Origin: Prevotella sp. | GTDB taxonomy: Bacteria > Bacteroidota > Bacteroidia > Bacteroidales > Bacteroidaceae | Assembly (NCBI GenBank): GCA_017557405.1 | Contig: JAFYYV010000047.1 | Location: 1 to 64,000 of the forward strand | Direction: 5' to 3' | DNA length: 64,000 bases | Part shown: positions 52,909 through 61,636 of the stretch, in pieces | Layout: each line of letters opens with the position of its first letter | Numbering within the stretch: position 1 is the first letter of the stretch | Notes under the pieces: generated by a model | The model's database searches: none | The model's input: the letters and a program-made list of their open reading frames with translations, nothing else | What the model was told of the DNA's origin: nothing | Translations under genes and position numbers: made by a program

Positions 52909-53567
52909 ATACGAAACAAATATCTGTCTATGCACCAAATCTGTCGGAGCGAAAAGATAGGCTAAAATCCATCCAAAGGCAATTTTCCGGAAAACCCGAA
53001 TTTGACTTCGCCGTAGTTCCTGCTATAAGACATGAAACGGGAGCTTTTGGCCAATGGCAAACATTTGTAAAATTAGTCAAGCAGGAACTGAAAAAAAACA
53101 GCGAGTACTTTATTTTCTGTGAAGATGACCATGTGTTTACAAAAGACTATCGTTTTGAATATCTGTTAGAATGCATTCAGCAAGCAGACCGTTTCGGAGC
53201 GGACATTTTGTGTGGCGGCATCGCTTATGTCATAGATGCCATTCGGTGTACAGACCATTTGTTCTGGATGAAAACATTCAATGGTATGCAGTTCACTGTT
53301 ATTTTCAATCGTTTCTACGAAAAAATCATCCAGTCTGATACAGAAGAGGGCTTTGTTTCGGATTATTATCTTTCAGAAATTAGCGATCATAAATTTGTGA
53401 TGCATCCTTTTATTTCCATTCAAAAGGAATTCGGATATTCTGACATTACGGCGCAGAACAATCAAAAAGGATATGTGAGAAGGTGTTTTAAAACGATCGA
53501 TGAAAAATTACACCTATTAAAGAAAGTAGAACAATTTTACAAAAAAGCAACATATGAAATACGATGA
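52905..53567 (+). CDS. GT25-like glycosyltransferase (paralog 1)
   Basis: A 220-residue cytosolic protein resembling the LPS glycosyltransferase family 25: N-terminal SVYAPNLSERKDRL, and the acidic metal-binding motif C-E73-D74-D75-H76 preceded by a hydrophobic strand (YFIF). It is clearly paralogous to the next gene (EDDHVFTKDY against EDDHIFTKFY; GYSDITAQNN against GYSDVTASNN). It starts within the preceding stop (ATGA). Acting on the peptide precursor would be a glycocin-like role; lipopolysaccharide or another acceptor is possible. Confidence 0.78.
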   Translation: MNTKQISVYAPNLSERKDRLKSIQRQFSGKPEFDFAVVPAIRHETGAFGQWQTFVKLVKQELKKNSEYFIFCEDDHVFTKDYRFEYLLECIQQADRFGADILCGGIAYVIDAIRCTDHLFWMKTFNGMQFTVIFNRFYEKIIQSDTEEGFVSDYYLSEISDHKFVMHPFISIQKEFGYSDITAQNNQKGYVRRCFKTIDEKLHLLKKVEQFYKKATYEIR

Positions 53568-54216
53568 AATATCAATACCGACCTATGTCATCAACCTGCC
53601 TGAGCGTGTGGAACGCAGGGATAACATCATGAGCGAATTTAAAGACAGAAAAGAATTTGAATTACATATCGTAGAAGCCACAAGGCACGAAATAGGAGCC
53701 GTTGGACTTTGGAAAAGCATTAAAGACATCATTCAAGAGGTCGTTTCTAAAAACGAAGACGATGTTATTATTATATGTGAAGACGATCATATTTTTACGA
53801 AATTCTATCAAAGGGATTTGTTTATATCCCAAGTCTGTCGTGCAGCGCAACTTAACACACAGATATTATTTGGTGGCATCGGAGGATATGAAAATGCCGT
53901 GAAAATTTCGGATGATATGTTTTGGATAGATTGGAATTGGTGTACGCAGTTTATGGTTGTATATAAACCAGCCTTTGAAAAAATTCTAAAAGCAAGATTT
54001 ACGAAACGTGATGTTGCTGATGAGTTTCTAAGCAAGATTATTTCCAATAAAATGGTGCTTTATCCTTTTATCTCCCGTCAAAAAGATTTTGGTTATTCTG
54101 ATGTGACAGCATCCAATAACAACAATAAAGGACTGATAGAGAATCTATTCGACAAGACAGAAGCTCGTTTAAATAAAATGATGGATGTTTATCAGAATTT
54201 TTGTGGCTTTCAATGA
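53554..54216 (+). CDS. GT25-like glycosyltransferase (paralog 2)
   Basis: A 220-residue cytosolic protein with YVINLPERVERRDNI at the start, the form most typical of GT25, and the acidic motif E76-D77-D78-H79. It overlaps paralog 1 by 14 bp and the exporter by 4 bp, so the three are tightly coupled. It is as long as its paralog and both keep the acidic motif, so two sequential sugar transfers are possible. The specificity cannot be read from sequence. Confidence 0.8.
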   Translation: MKYDEISIPTYVINLPERVERRDNIMSEFKDRKEFELHIVEATRHEIGAVGLWKSIKDIIQEVVSKNEDDVIIICEDDHIFTKFYQRDLFISQVCRAAQLNTQILFGGIGGYENAVKISDDMFWIDWNWCTQFMVVYKPAFEKILKARFTKRDVADEFLSKIISNKMVLYPFISRQKDFGYSDVTASNNNNKGLIENLFDKTEARLNKMMDVYQNFCGFQ

Positions 54217-56426
54217 AAACACAACGCTTTCCCCATTTGCTTCAATACGATGCCGCCGACTGCGGCCCAGCCTGCCTGCGCATGGTGTCGAAGCATTACG
54301 GCAAGGAATACTCAGCGGAAATGCTACGCCAGCATTGTTTTATTTCTCGCAACGGAGTGTCGATGTTGGGTATCAGTGATGCCGCGGAAAATTTGGGATT
54401 CCACACGATGGGTGTGAAAATTTCGTTTGAGCAGTTGACGGAAGAGGCTGTTTTACCTTGTATTCTGCACTGGAATCAGAATCATTTTGTGGTGTGCTAC
54501 AAAATCGAGAAAAAACGCAAGGGGAATTACAATATCTATATTTCCGACCCTGCTTCAAAGAAACTTTGCTATACGAAAGAGGAGTTCTTGAAATGTTGGT
54601 TGAGCACGAAGTCGGGCGATGTAGAGAAAGGTGTGGCCTTGCTGTTGGAACCCGGCGTGAATTTCGGAGAATGTGATGAAGAAGTCATCACACAGAAGCG
54701 CAGCCTTAGTCATTTTTTGAAATACCTACTTCCCTATAAAAGCCAGTTCTTCCAATTGATATTGGGAATGGTGGTGGGCTGTATGCTCCAACTGCTTTTT
54801 CCGTTTCTGACACAGGCGATGGTGGATCTCGGCATCGAAGGCCGGAATATGAACATCATCACCTTGATTCTCATTGCACAACTAATGCTTTTCTTGGCAC
54901 AACTCAGCGTAGGATATATCCGCAGTTGGATTCTGCTACACGTAAACTCGCGCATAGATATTTCACTGATTTCCGATTTTCTGATCAAATTGATGAATAT
55001 GCCCCTACATTTTTTCGACACCAAGAAAATCGGCGACATCTTGCAGCGTATAGGCGACCACGGGCGCATCAAGAGCTTTCTGATGGGTAATTCCATCAAC
55101 ATCGTCTTCTCTTTGGCGAACTTTTTCATCTTTGCAGCGGTTTTGGCCTACTACCATTACAAAATTCTGGTCATTTTCCTTATCGGAAACTTTTTCTATG
55201 TCTTGTGGATTCTGTTTTTCATGAAGTATCGCCGGGAACTTGACATCAAGCGTTTCAACCAGTCGGCAATGGAGCAGAACAAAGTGATACAGATTATTCA
55301 AGGAATGCAGGAAATCAAGTTGAACAACTGCGAACGGCAAAGACGCTGGGAATGGGAGCGCATACAAGTGAAACTCTTTAAAATCAGCCTGCGCGGATTG
55401 ACCATCGGCCAAATTCAACAAGCAGGCTCTATATTTTTTACGCAGACCACGCACTTCATCATCACATTCATTGCCGCCCGTGCCGTTGTCAACGGCGAGA
55501 TGACGCTCGGTATGATGATGTCGATGACCTATATCATTGGCCAGATTTCGGCTCCGATAGGAGAGTTTATCGGATTTGCTCAGGCTTTGCAGGATGCCAA
55601 GATCAGTTTGGAGCGATTGAACGAAATCCACGCACAGGACGACGAGGAGAAAGACATCGCCCGGAAACTGACCATTTTGCCGGAAAACAAATCCATCAAG
55701 ATAGAGCATTTGAAGTTCAGTTACGACGGCTCAGACAGGCAACACGCCCTTGACGACATCTCACTTGTGATTCCCGAACACAAAGTGACAGCCATCGTTG
55801 GAGAGAGTGGCAGTGGAAAATCGACGCTCGTTAAACTGATACAGGGTTTCTATACGCCCAACAGCGGAAGCATCAAAATTGGTACGGCCAACCTGAACAC
55901 CATCAATCCGCATCTGTGGCGCAGCAAAACAGGAAGTGTGATGCAGGAGAGTTTTATCTTTTCCGACACCATTGCCAACAATATCGCTTTGGGCACGGAC
56001 AAGGTGGACGCGGAACGCCTATATCATGCCTCTGTTATGGCCAATGCCGATGAATTCATTTCCGAATTGCCATTGGGATATAACACGCGCATCGGACAGG
56101 AAGGAATCGGTGTCAGCCAAGGGCAACGACAACGGCTTTTGATTGCGAGGGCCATCTATAAAAATCCCGAATTCATCTTTTTCGACGAGGCGACCAACGC
56201 ACTCGACACGTCCAACGAACGGCTGATTATGGGGAACTTGCAGGAATTTTACATGGGAAAGACCGTCGTAATCGTCGCCCACAGATTGAGCACGGTCGTC
56301 AAAGCCGACCAAATTGTGGTGCTTAAACAGGGAAAGATTATTGAGCAGGGAACGCACAAGGAACTTATTCAATTGGGTGGGGAGTATTATACTTTGGTTA
56401 AGAATCAACTGGAATTAGGAACGTAA
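54213..56426 (+). CDS. C39-peptidase ABC exporter
   Basis: A 737-residue protein: N-terminal C39 peptidase (about 1-150) with catalytic C17 in DAADCGPACL, His in NHFVVCYK and Asp in ISDPA; a six-helix ABC membrane domain (about 160-460); and an ATPase with Walker A GESGSGKST, signature VSQGQRQR and Walker B FIFFDEAT. It cleaves double-glycine leaders while exporting the peptide. The start is the ATG at 54213, overlapping the preceding TGA; an earlier ATG four codons upstream is less likely. The precursor at 49702 is its probable cargo. Confidence 0.94.
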   Translation: MKTQRFPHLLQYDAADCGPACLRMVSKHYGKEYSAEMLRQHCFISRNGVSMLGISDAAENLGFHTMGVKISFEQLTEEAVLPCILHWNQNHFVVCYKIEKKRKGNYNIYISDPASKKLCYTKEEFLKCWLSTKSGDVEKGVALLLEPGVNFGECDEEVITQKRSLSHFLKYLLPYKSQFFQLILGMVVGCMLQLLFPFLTQAMVDLGIEGRNMNIITLILIAQLMLFLAQLSVGYIRSWILLHVNSRIDISLISDFLIKLMNMPLHFFDTKKIGDILQRIGDHGRIKSFLMGNSINIVFSLANFFIFAAVLAYYHYKILVIFLIGNFFYVLWILFFMKYRRELDIKRFNQSAMEQNKVIQIIQGMQEIKLNNCERQRRWEWERIQVKLFKISLRGLTIGQIQQAGSIFFTQTTHFIITFIAARAVVNGEMTLGMMMSMTYIIGQISAPIGEFIGFAQALQDAKISLERLNEIHAQDDEEKDIARKLTILPENKSIKIEHLKFSYDGSDRQHALDDISLVIPEHKVTAIVGESGSGKSTLVKLIQGFYTPNSGSIKIGTANLNTINPHLWRSKTGSVMQESFIFSDTIANNIALGTDKVDAERLYHASVMANADEFISELPLGYNTRIGQEGIGVSQGQRQRLLIARAIYKNPEFIFFDEATNALDTSNERLIMGNLQEFYMGKTVVIVAHRLSTVVKADQIVVLKQGKIIEQGTHKELIQLGGEYYTLVKNQLELGT

Positions 56427-56438
56427 CAGACTGGAAAA

Positions 56439-57164
56439 ATGGAAAACAAAAGTAAAAACATAAACATCGAATTGAGAAGCGAGGAGGTGCAGGAACTGAT
56501 GGGGAGAATACCGCCAGTTATTCTGCGTGTCGGAATCGGAAGTATTCTCTTGATTCTGTTGTTGTTTTTCGTCGCAAGTTTCCACATCAAATATCCGACC
56601 TATGAAACGGTTCCAGTGAAACTAAATATAGGTGAGAATACATGTGATGTTGTTATGCCTTTTGACGGAATTATTGTCAATTTAAATGTCGATGACGGGG
56701 AAAGCATAAAAATGCACGACACGTTGATGCAAGTTGTCAATCCGATACCGTCAGGCAACGACATAACCGTCTTGCGCTCTCCTTCAGATGGAATCGTATA
56801 TGCTTGTGATTTCTTGGAAAAAGGGATGTCTTTCAAGCAGGGAACGCCTCTGTTTGTTATTCGTCAGGGTTGCAACGAAAAAATGACGGGAAAATGCTAT
56901 ATCGGCCAACAAATCAAACAGAAAATGGAGATAGGCACAGAGATAGAATGCGTTGGCCAAGGAGTTGTGTTAAATGGAAGAATCGGAAAGGTGGCGAAGG
57001 TGATGAATCCCCAACAAAAAGGGTATGCTGTAGAAATTGTTTTTGATGAAAATGCATTGCCAGAGGACATTCAGGCAACGAGTGATCTTTTCGCCAAGTT
57101 TCAGATATCGGAAAGCACTATTTTCGAGCTGTTTTTCTTGAAATCGATGCTTCCGAAGATATAA
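56439..57164 (+). CDS. short HlyD-type membrane fusion protein
   Basis: A 241-residue protein: short cytosolic N-terminus, one transmembrane helix (about 30-50: VGIGSILLILLLFFVASFH), then two lipoyl halves in one row (MPFDGIIVNLNVDDGESI and SPSDGIVYACDFLEKGMSF), and a beta-barrel-like end. It lacks the long coiled-coil hairpin of classical HlyD adaptors (usually about 400 residues). It follows the ABC exporter by 12 bp and probably links it to the envelope or outer-membrane protein. Confidence 0.85.
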   Translation: MENKSKNINIELRSEEVQELMGRIPPVILRVGIGSILLILLLFFVASFHIKYPTYETVPVKLNIGENTCDVVMPFDGIIVNLNVDDGESIKMHDTLMQVVNPIPSGNDITVLRSPSDGIVYACDFLEKGMSFKQGTPLFVIRQGCNEKMTGKCYIGQQIKQKMEIGTEIECVGQGVVLNGRIGKVAKVMNPQQKGYAVEIVFDENALPEDIQATSDLFAKFQISESTIFELFFLKSMLPKI

Positions 57165-57190
57165 TAACCAAATGAATTATCGTTTATAAT

Positions 57191-57399
57191 ATGAAACTGA
57201 AGCAGTACCCCTCGCAGTTGAACCTGCGGCGCGTGATGATGAAAAAAATGTAAGCGATGCGGAGTTGGGCCGTCGTATTGATGTGACTCGACAGACAGTA
57301 AATAATTGGGTAAACGGACGGCGAGACATCACCGTCGGACGGTTGCATGAGGTTGCGGATGCACTTGGAGTGCGCGTCCGCGATCTCTTTGATGAATAG
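57191..57399 (+). pseudogene. XRE-type HTH gene frameshifted in a run of seven A
   Basis: From ATG 57191 the frame reads MKLKQYPSQLNLRRVMMKK and stops after a seven-A run (57242-57248). With one more A it continues NVSDAELGRRIDVTRQTVNN, then WVNGRRDITVG and LGVRVRDLFDE, to TAG at 57397-57399, giving a complete 69-residue helix-turn-helix protein. A slippery run, phase variation or a recent mutation are all possible. It sits just upstream of the VapE gene promoter and may control it. Confidence 0.7.
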
Positions 57400-57456
57400 G
57401 GTGTAAACACTTAGGCTGTCATTTCGTGCTGAAGAGAAAATTTGTAACGCGAAAAC

Positions 57457-57487
57457 TTGCATGCACCTGCCGATTGTCTTAATTTTG
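57457..57487 (+). promoter_or_regulatory. promoter of the VapE-family gene
   Basis: TTG (57457-57459), a 20-bp spacer and TAATTTTG (57480-57487). This places the start of transcription near 57493 and the translation start at 57509. Confidence 0.7.
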
Positions 57488-57508
57488 CAGAAGTCAATCC
57501 AAAAAGCT

Positions 57509-59626
57509 ATGGAACTATCAGTATTTCGTAATTTCTGGGACAAGGTGCCGGTCAGCAGTACGCTGGAAGCGATGGTGGAGGCTATCCGCTCTGACCAGCG
57601 GACAAGGGAACTGACGGAGGGGTATCGGCTGCACCAGTTGGACTCGCTGAAGAACGAGAGTATGCTGTTTGCCGTGCCGTGTGTGTTCGAGGGCGGCAAA
57701 GCACAGAAGCATGTGGTGAGGTTGACGGGAATGGCGATGGTGGACTTTGACCACGCCGACCAATTGATAATTGAAAATGGAAAATTGAAAATTCAGACCG
57801 ACCCGCACACACTGCTGTGCTATACGACGATCAGCGGCGAGGGGCTGCGGGTGCTGTACCGCTACGAACTGGACGAGGCGTTTCCGCTGAAGCAGCAGAT
57901 ACAGTACTACCGCAAGGCGTTTGCAACGGGCAATGCGTACTACGGGCAGTTGATTGGCGCGGAGACGGACGTGAAGTGCAAGAACGTGACGAGGCTGACG
58001 GTAGTGGCGCATGACGAGGCAGTGTACTTTAACCCCAAGGCAGAGGCGTTCTCGGCAGCGTGGATAGAGGTCGAATGGGAACGGCTGCAGGGGCCGCAGA
58101 AGGCACAGCGCAAACAACAGCGCGAACTAGCTCGCATCCGCAGGGTGTACGAAAAGACCATCCGGCCGGAAGTGGAAGCCGAAGGGGCGGTGTACACCGA
58201 CGGTTCGCACAACGACTACGTGATGCGCGTGGGCTACCGGCTAAACCAGTTCGGTTTCTCGTTGGAGGCCGCTAAGGAGTGGGCCATCAGCGAGTTCGCG
58301 GATTATGAGCGCACGGCAGACATCATCACGTATTGCTATGAGAAGGAGGAAGAGCACGGCAGCCGTGGCGGACAAAAGCACTACTATGCAGCGGCGGGTG
58401 GCAGCGGGTTTGCGTCGGTGGAGGAGATTAGGACATACCTCGGTGAGCATATCCAGCTGAGGCATAATGTGATAACGATGCGAGTGGAAAGCCGTGTCCC
58501 CTCCCAACTTCCTCTGTATAAGGGAGGAGAATGGTTACCTATCACTGACCGCATAGTAAACTCGCTATGGTCAGAGATGTCGAATAAGAGACGGGTGAAC
58601 GCACAGGACATCTACCGAGTGATAGAGTCGGATTTCGTCAAGGATTTTCATCCGTTCAAGGAGTATCTGGAATCGCTTTCCACACACACCGACCAGACTG
58701 ACTACATCCGCGAACTGGCCGCGACAGTCAGGGTAAAGGGTGGGCCAGCAGAACAGGAACTCTTTTACCTGTATCTGAGGAAATGGCTCGTGGCAATGGT
58801 CGCTGGATGGGTGGACGATGCCGTCGTGAACAATGTCATCCTGGTGCTGATAGGCGAACAAGGCTCGTACAAGACGACGTGGTTCAATTTTCTCCTTCCG
58901 CCAGAATTGTCGAAATATTTCTATACAAAGACCAATGCCAACCGGATGGGGCGCGACGACCTGTTGACGTTGGCGCAGTACGGGCTGGTGTGCTGTGAGG
59001 AACTGGACACCATGCGCCCCTCAGAACTGAACCAGTTGAAGGCTGCGGTCACCATGCAGAGCATCGACGAGCGGGCGGCATATGCCCACTTTCATGAGCA
59101 CAGGATGCACATCGCATCGTTCTGCGGCACGGGCAACAACGTGCAGTTCCTCTCCGACCCCACGGGCAACCGCCGCTGGCTGCCTTTTGAAATCGTGGAC
59201 ATACGGTCGCCCCGTGAACAGCCGTTCAACTACGAGGGTATCTATAGCCAGGCATACCAACTCTATCGCTCGGGGTTCCAGTACTGGTTTTCGAGGGATG
59301 AGATCGTGCGGCTGTCGGAACATAACCGCCAATATGAGACACCTCGGTTGGAGCATGAACTGGTGCAGTTGTACTTCCGACAGCCCAGAGAGTTGGAGAG
59401 CGGCGTGTTCATGAGCGTGGGCCGCGCCCTGCAGATTGTCAGCAGCAACATCTCGCAGAAACTGTCGGTGGTCTATATGGGCCGTGCCTTTGCCGAACTG
59501 GGTTTCCGTCGTGTGAAATGGGGCGGCCAGCGTGGGTATATTGTCTTGCAGCGTACCGCTGAGGAGATTCAGATGGTGCAGCGCTCGATGGCTGCACAGG
59601 CCGTGACGGAGGAAACGGGGCGGTAG
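57509..59626 (+). CDS. BT4734/BF3469-type protein with VirE/VapE P-loop domain
   Basis: A 705-residue protein. The N-terminal part (about 1-200) matches the BT4734/BF3469 primase-like domain (MAMVDFDHAD, TTISGEGLRVLYRYE); the C-terminal half is a VirE/VapE helicase-like ATPase with Walker A LIGEQGSYKTTW (about 450) and ENRRWLP-like TGNRRWLPFEI. Such proteins head the small module of mobile origin found throughout Bacteroidales. A low-complexity insert (LIIENGKLKIQTD, DNA 57761-57796) lies in the N-terminal domain. Confidence 0.88.
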   Translation: MELSVFRNFWDKVPVSSTLEAMVEAIRSDQRTRELTEGYRLHQLDSLKNESMLFAVPCVFEGGKAQKHVVRLTGMAMVDFDHADQLIIENGKLKIQTDPHTLLCYTTISGEGLRVLYRYELDEAFPLKQQIQYYRKAFATGNAYYGQLIGAETDVKCKNVTRLTVVAHDEAVYFNPKAEAFSAAWIEVEWERLQGPQKAQRKQQRELARIRRVYEKTIRPEVEAEGAVYTDGSHNDYVMRVGYRLNQFGFSLEAAKEWAISEFADYERTADIITYCYEKEEEHGSRGGQKHYYAAAGGSGFASVEEIRTYLGEHIQLRHNVITMRVESRVPSQLPLYKGGEWLPITDRIVNSLWSEMSNKRRVNAQDIYRVIESDFVKDFHPFKEYLESLSTHTDQTDYIRELAATVRVKGGPAEQELFYLYLRKWLVAMVAGWVDDAVVNNVILVLIGEQGSYKTTWFNFLLPPELSKYFYTKTNANRMGRDDLLTLAQYGLVCCEELDTMRPSELNQLKAAVTMQSIDERAAYAHFHEHRMHIASFCGTGNNVQFLSDPTGNRRWLPFEIVDIRSPREQPFNYEGIYSQAYQLYRSGFQYWFSRDEIVRLSEHNRQYETPRLEHELVQLYFRQPRELESGVFMSVGRALQIVSSNISQKLSVVYMGRAFAELGFRRVKWGGQRGYIVLQRTAEEIQMVQRSMAAQAVTEETGR

Positions 59627-59662
59627 GACACTATAGGACTGCAGTTTCTGGAAACACCTTGC

Positions 59663-59707
59663 GCGTACGCAGGAACTCCCAAAAGCCTTGATACTTCCTG
59701 CGTACGC
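59663..59707. repeat. 13-bp perfect inverted repeat between VapE and DUF4248 genes
   Basis: GCGTACGCAGGAA (59663-59675) and TTCCTGCGTACGC (59695-59707) with a 19-bp loop, in a 236-bp gap. No T tract follows, so it is not an obvious terminator. Confidence 0.65.
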
Positions 59708-59862
59708 ATGAAAGGAAACGGGAAAACGCTAATGGGTACTGCCCTACTGTCCTCATGGCATTTAATGCAAGTATGGTAGTTACTGACGGTAAACAACATA
59801 CTTAGCACTCGCAAACACCATCCTTTTGAACCGAAAAACATATCGTAATAAAACTGAGAAAC

Positions 59863-60081
59863 ATGAAGAGAAAAAGCTATGCAAAATCAGAGCTCGCCAT
59901 GCTCTACTTCCCCGATAGTGACCCGCACGTGGCAACCGTCCGCCTGATGGGATGGATACGCCGCTGCCACGAGTTGCACGACCGCCTGACCGCCTGCCAC
60001 AGCAGTAAGTTCGCCAAGTTCTTCACAGCCAAAGAGGTGAGCCTGATTGAGGAATATCTGGGAAGTCCCGATGGACAATGA
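59863..60081 (+). CDS. DUF4248 protein
   Basis: A 72-residue small basic protein (MKRKSYAKSELAMLYFPDSD, then LMGWIRRCHEL and FFTAKEVSLIEEYLG) that matches DUF4248, the usual second gene of the VapE/HU/amidase module in Bacteroidales. It probably binds DNA or a partner of that module; the function is unknown. Confidence 0.88.
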   Translation: MKRKSYAKSELAMLYFPDSDPHVATVRLMGWIRRCHELHDRLTACHSSKFAKFFTAKEVSLIEEYLGSPDGQ

Positions 60082-60211
60082 TATTTATCGAATGAATAGA
60101 ACGTAAGGAAAGGGAACGAAGGAAACGTCAGAATGGGATGCCTCTGATGTTGTAACTTTGCTGATACATCAGAGATGCACTTTTCATTATTCACTAATCA
60201 CTTATCAAACT

Positions 60212-60655
60212 ATGATTTTGTACATTTTACGTCAGAACAAGAACCAAACTTCTCTTGCCTACGGCAAGTTCTTCGCCTACCCTGTCATCGAGGAGACTAT
60301 CAACCTGGATGCACTGGCTGAACACATGGCAAACCACAACACACCGTTCTCGAAGGGAGCCATCAAAGGGATGCTCACCGACATGGTGAACTGCATCAAG
60401 GAGCTACTTCTGGAAGGTAAGAACGTGAAGATTGATGACCTTGCCATTTTCTCGCTGGGTATCAGAAACGCTGGTGGTGCCTTAAAAGCTGAGGACTTCA
60501 CCGTGTCGAAGAACATCAAAGGTGTGAAACTCCGTGCCCGTGCCACTGGCGAACTGATTGCCAAGAACCTGAATCTGGAGGCTACGCTAAAGAAGGCTAC
60601 GGCCACAACGAAGGTCTCGAGCAACAACGATGACCTTCCCGTCGTGAATCCTTGA
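60212..60655 (+). CDS. HU-family DNA-binding protein
   Basis: A 147-residue protein with an HU/IHF-type fold: helices LDALAEHMANHNTPFSKGAI, then beta arms (VKIDDLAIFSLGIRNAGG), and a disordered tail. It is the HU variant typical of Bacteroidales modules (DNABI type). The start is the ATG at 60212; an upstream in-frame ATG lacks homology. It bends or compacts DNA. Confidence 0.88.
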   Translation: MILYILRQNKNQTSLAYGKFFAYPVIEETINLDALAEHMANHNTPFSKGAIKGMLTDMVNCIKELLLEGKNVKIDDLAIFSLGIRNAGGALKAEDFTVSKNIKGVKLRARATGELIAKNLNLEATLKKATATTKVSSNNDDLPVVNP

Positions 60656-60860
60656 CCTACTGAGAGGGTGCGAGGTGCAGTCTGGGGCAAAGCGATAGCG
60701 GCCGACGGCTTAAATGAGAAATGAATATAACTCAGCGGCCACCAACATCCAATACATAGCTATGAACGCAGCCTGCTCACCTCACTCCCTCTCTTCTCTC
60801 TACGATACGAATGACCAGATATTATCCAATGAAACCAACACAAACACTAAATTTGATTTT

Positions 60861-60971
60861 ATGAAATTCCTGAAAGACCTGAAGACTTGGAAAACCATCA
60901 TCCAGTTCATCATCACCGTGCTCACCGCCATCATCAGCTCATTTTTCGTGCAGTCGTGCGTGGTGGGGTAA
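60861..60971 (+). CDS. smalltalk protein
   Basis: A 36-residue protein (MKFLKDLKTWKTIIQFIITV, then LTAIISSFFVQSCVVG) with one hydrophobic helix, matching the 'smalltalk' micro-proteins always found beside the amidase of this module. It is too short for ordinary gene callers. A longer in-frame ORF from 60714 has no homology upstream of the ATG at 60861. Confidence 0.85.
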   Translation: MKFLKDLKTWKTIIQFIITVLTAIISSFFVQSCVVG

Positions 60972-61115
60972 GAAGCTAAGACTCTCATTCGAAAACGAAT
61001 TTGCATAATTATCATAATTAAGTCCACGATTTTTTATAATGATTATGGGCAATTACGGTCAATTATGGCAATTCGTTTCCTTCCAATATTCTTAATTTTT
61101 CTTGTTCAATTCCCT

Positions 61116-61532
61116 ATGAGACGAATAGATTTGATTGTCGTTCATTGTTCGGCGACACGCTGCAACCGCTCGTTCCCCTTCGAGGCGCTGGATGCCTGTC
61201 ACAAAGCTAAAGGCTGGAAGTGCTGCGGCTACCACTACTACATCACCCGCGACGGCCAGATGCATCAGGGACGACCCAAGGAGATGGTGGGTGCCCACGT
61301 AGGCCCCAAGTACAACCCTCACAGCATCGGTGTCTGCTACGAGGGCGGCTACGACGAGAACGGCCATGTCGCCGACTCCCGCACTCCCGCCCAAAAGCAC
61401 GCTCTCGTCGCCCTTCTCCGCTCGCTGAAGGCCGACTATCCCGACGCCCAGATCCTCGGCCACCGCGACCTGCCCTGGGTGAAAAAGGCCTGCCCCTGCT
61501 TAGATGCTCGCAAGGAGTATTCGAGCCTGTAA
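61116..61532 (+). CDS. N-acetylmuramoyl-L-alanine amidase (Amidase_2)
   Basis: A 138-residue single-domain amidase of the T7-lysozyme/PGRP type: LIVVHCSAT (zinc His), HYYITRDG, and GHRDLPWVKKACPC with the second His and the Cys ligand. It cleaves the bond between MurNAc and L-Ala in peptidoglycan. It has no signal peptide when started at 61116. It ends the module; a terminator follows. Confidence 0.92.
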   Translation: MRRIDLIVVHCSATRCNRSFPFEALDACHKAKGWKCCGYHYYITRDGQMHQGRPKEMVGAHVGPKYNPHSIGVCYEGGYDENGHVADSRTPAQKHALVALLRSLKADYPDAQILGHRDLPWVKKACPCLDARKEYSSL

Positions 61533-61542
61533 CTTCTCAGAA

Positions 61543-61580
61543 AAAGGGATGTGCATTTCAAATTGCACATCCCTTTATAT
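61543..61580 (+). terminator. terminator after the amidase gene
   Basis: AAAGGGATGTGCA (61543-61555) and TGCACATCCCTTT (61564-61576) form a perfect 13-bp stem 10 bp after the stop, with A/T tracts on both sides. Confidence 0.82.
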
Positions 61581-61636
61581 TATTCTGGTTTCAGAAGATT
61601 TCATGATGCAATGGCAATGACTTGTTTTACAGCTTT

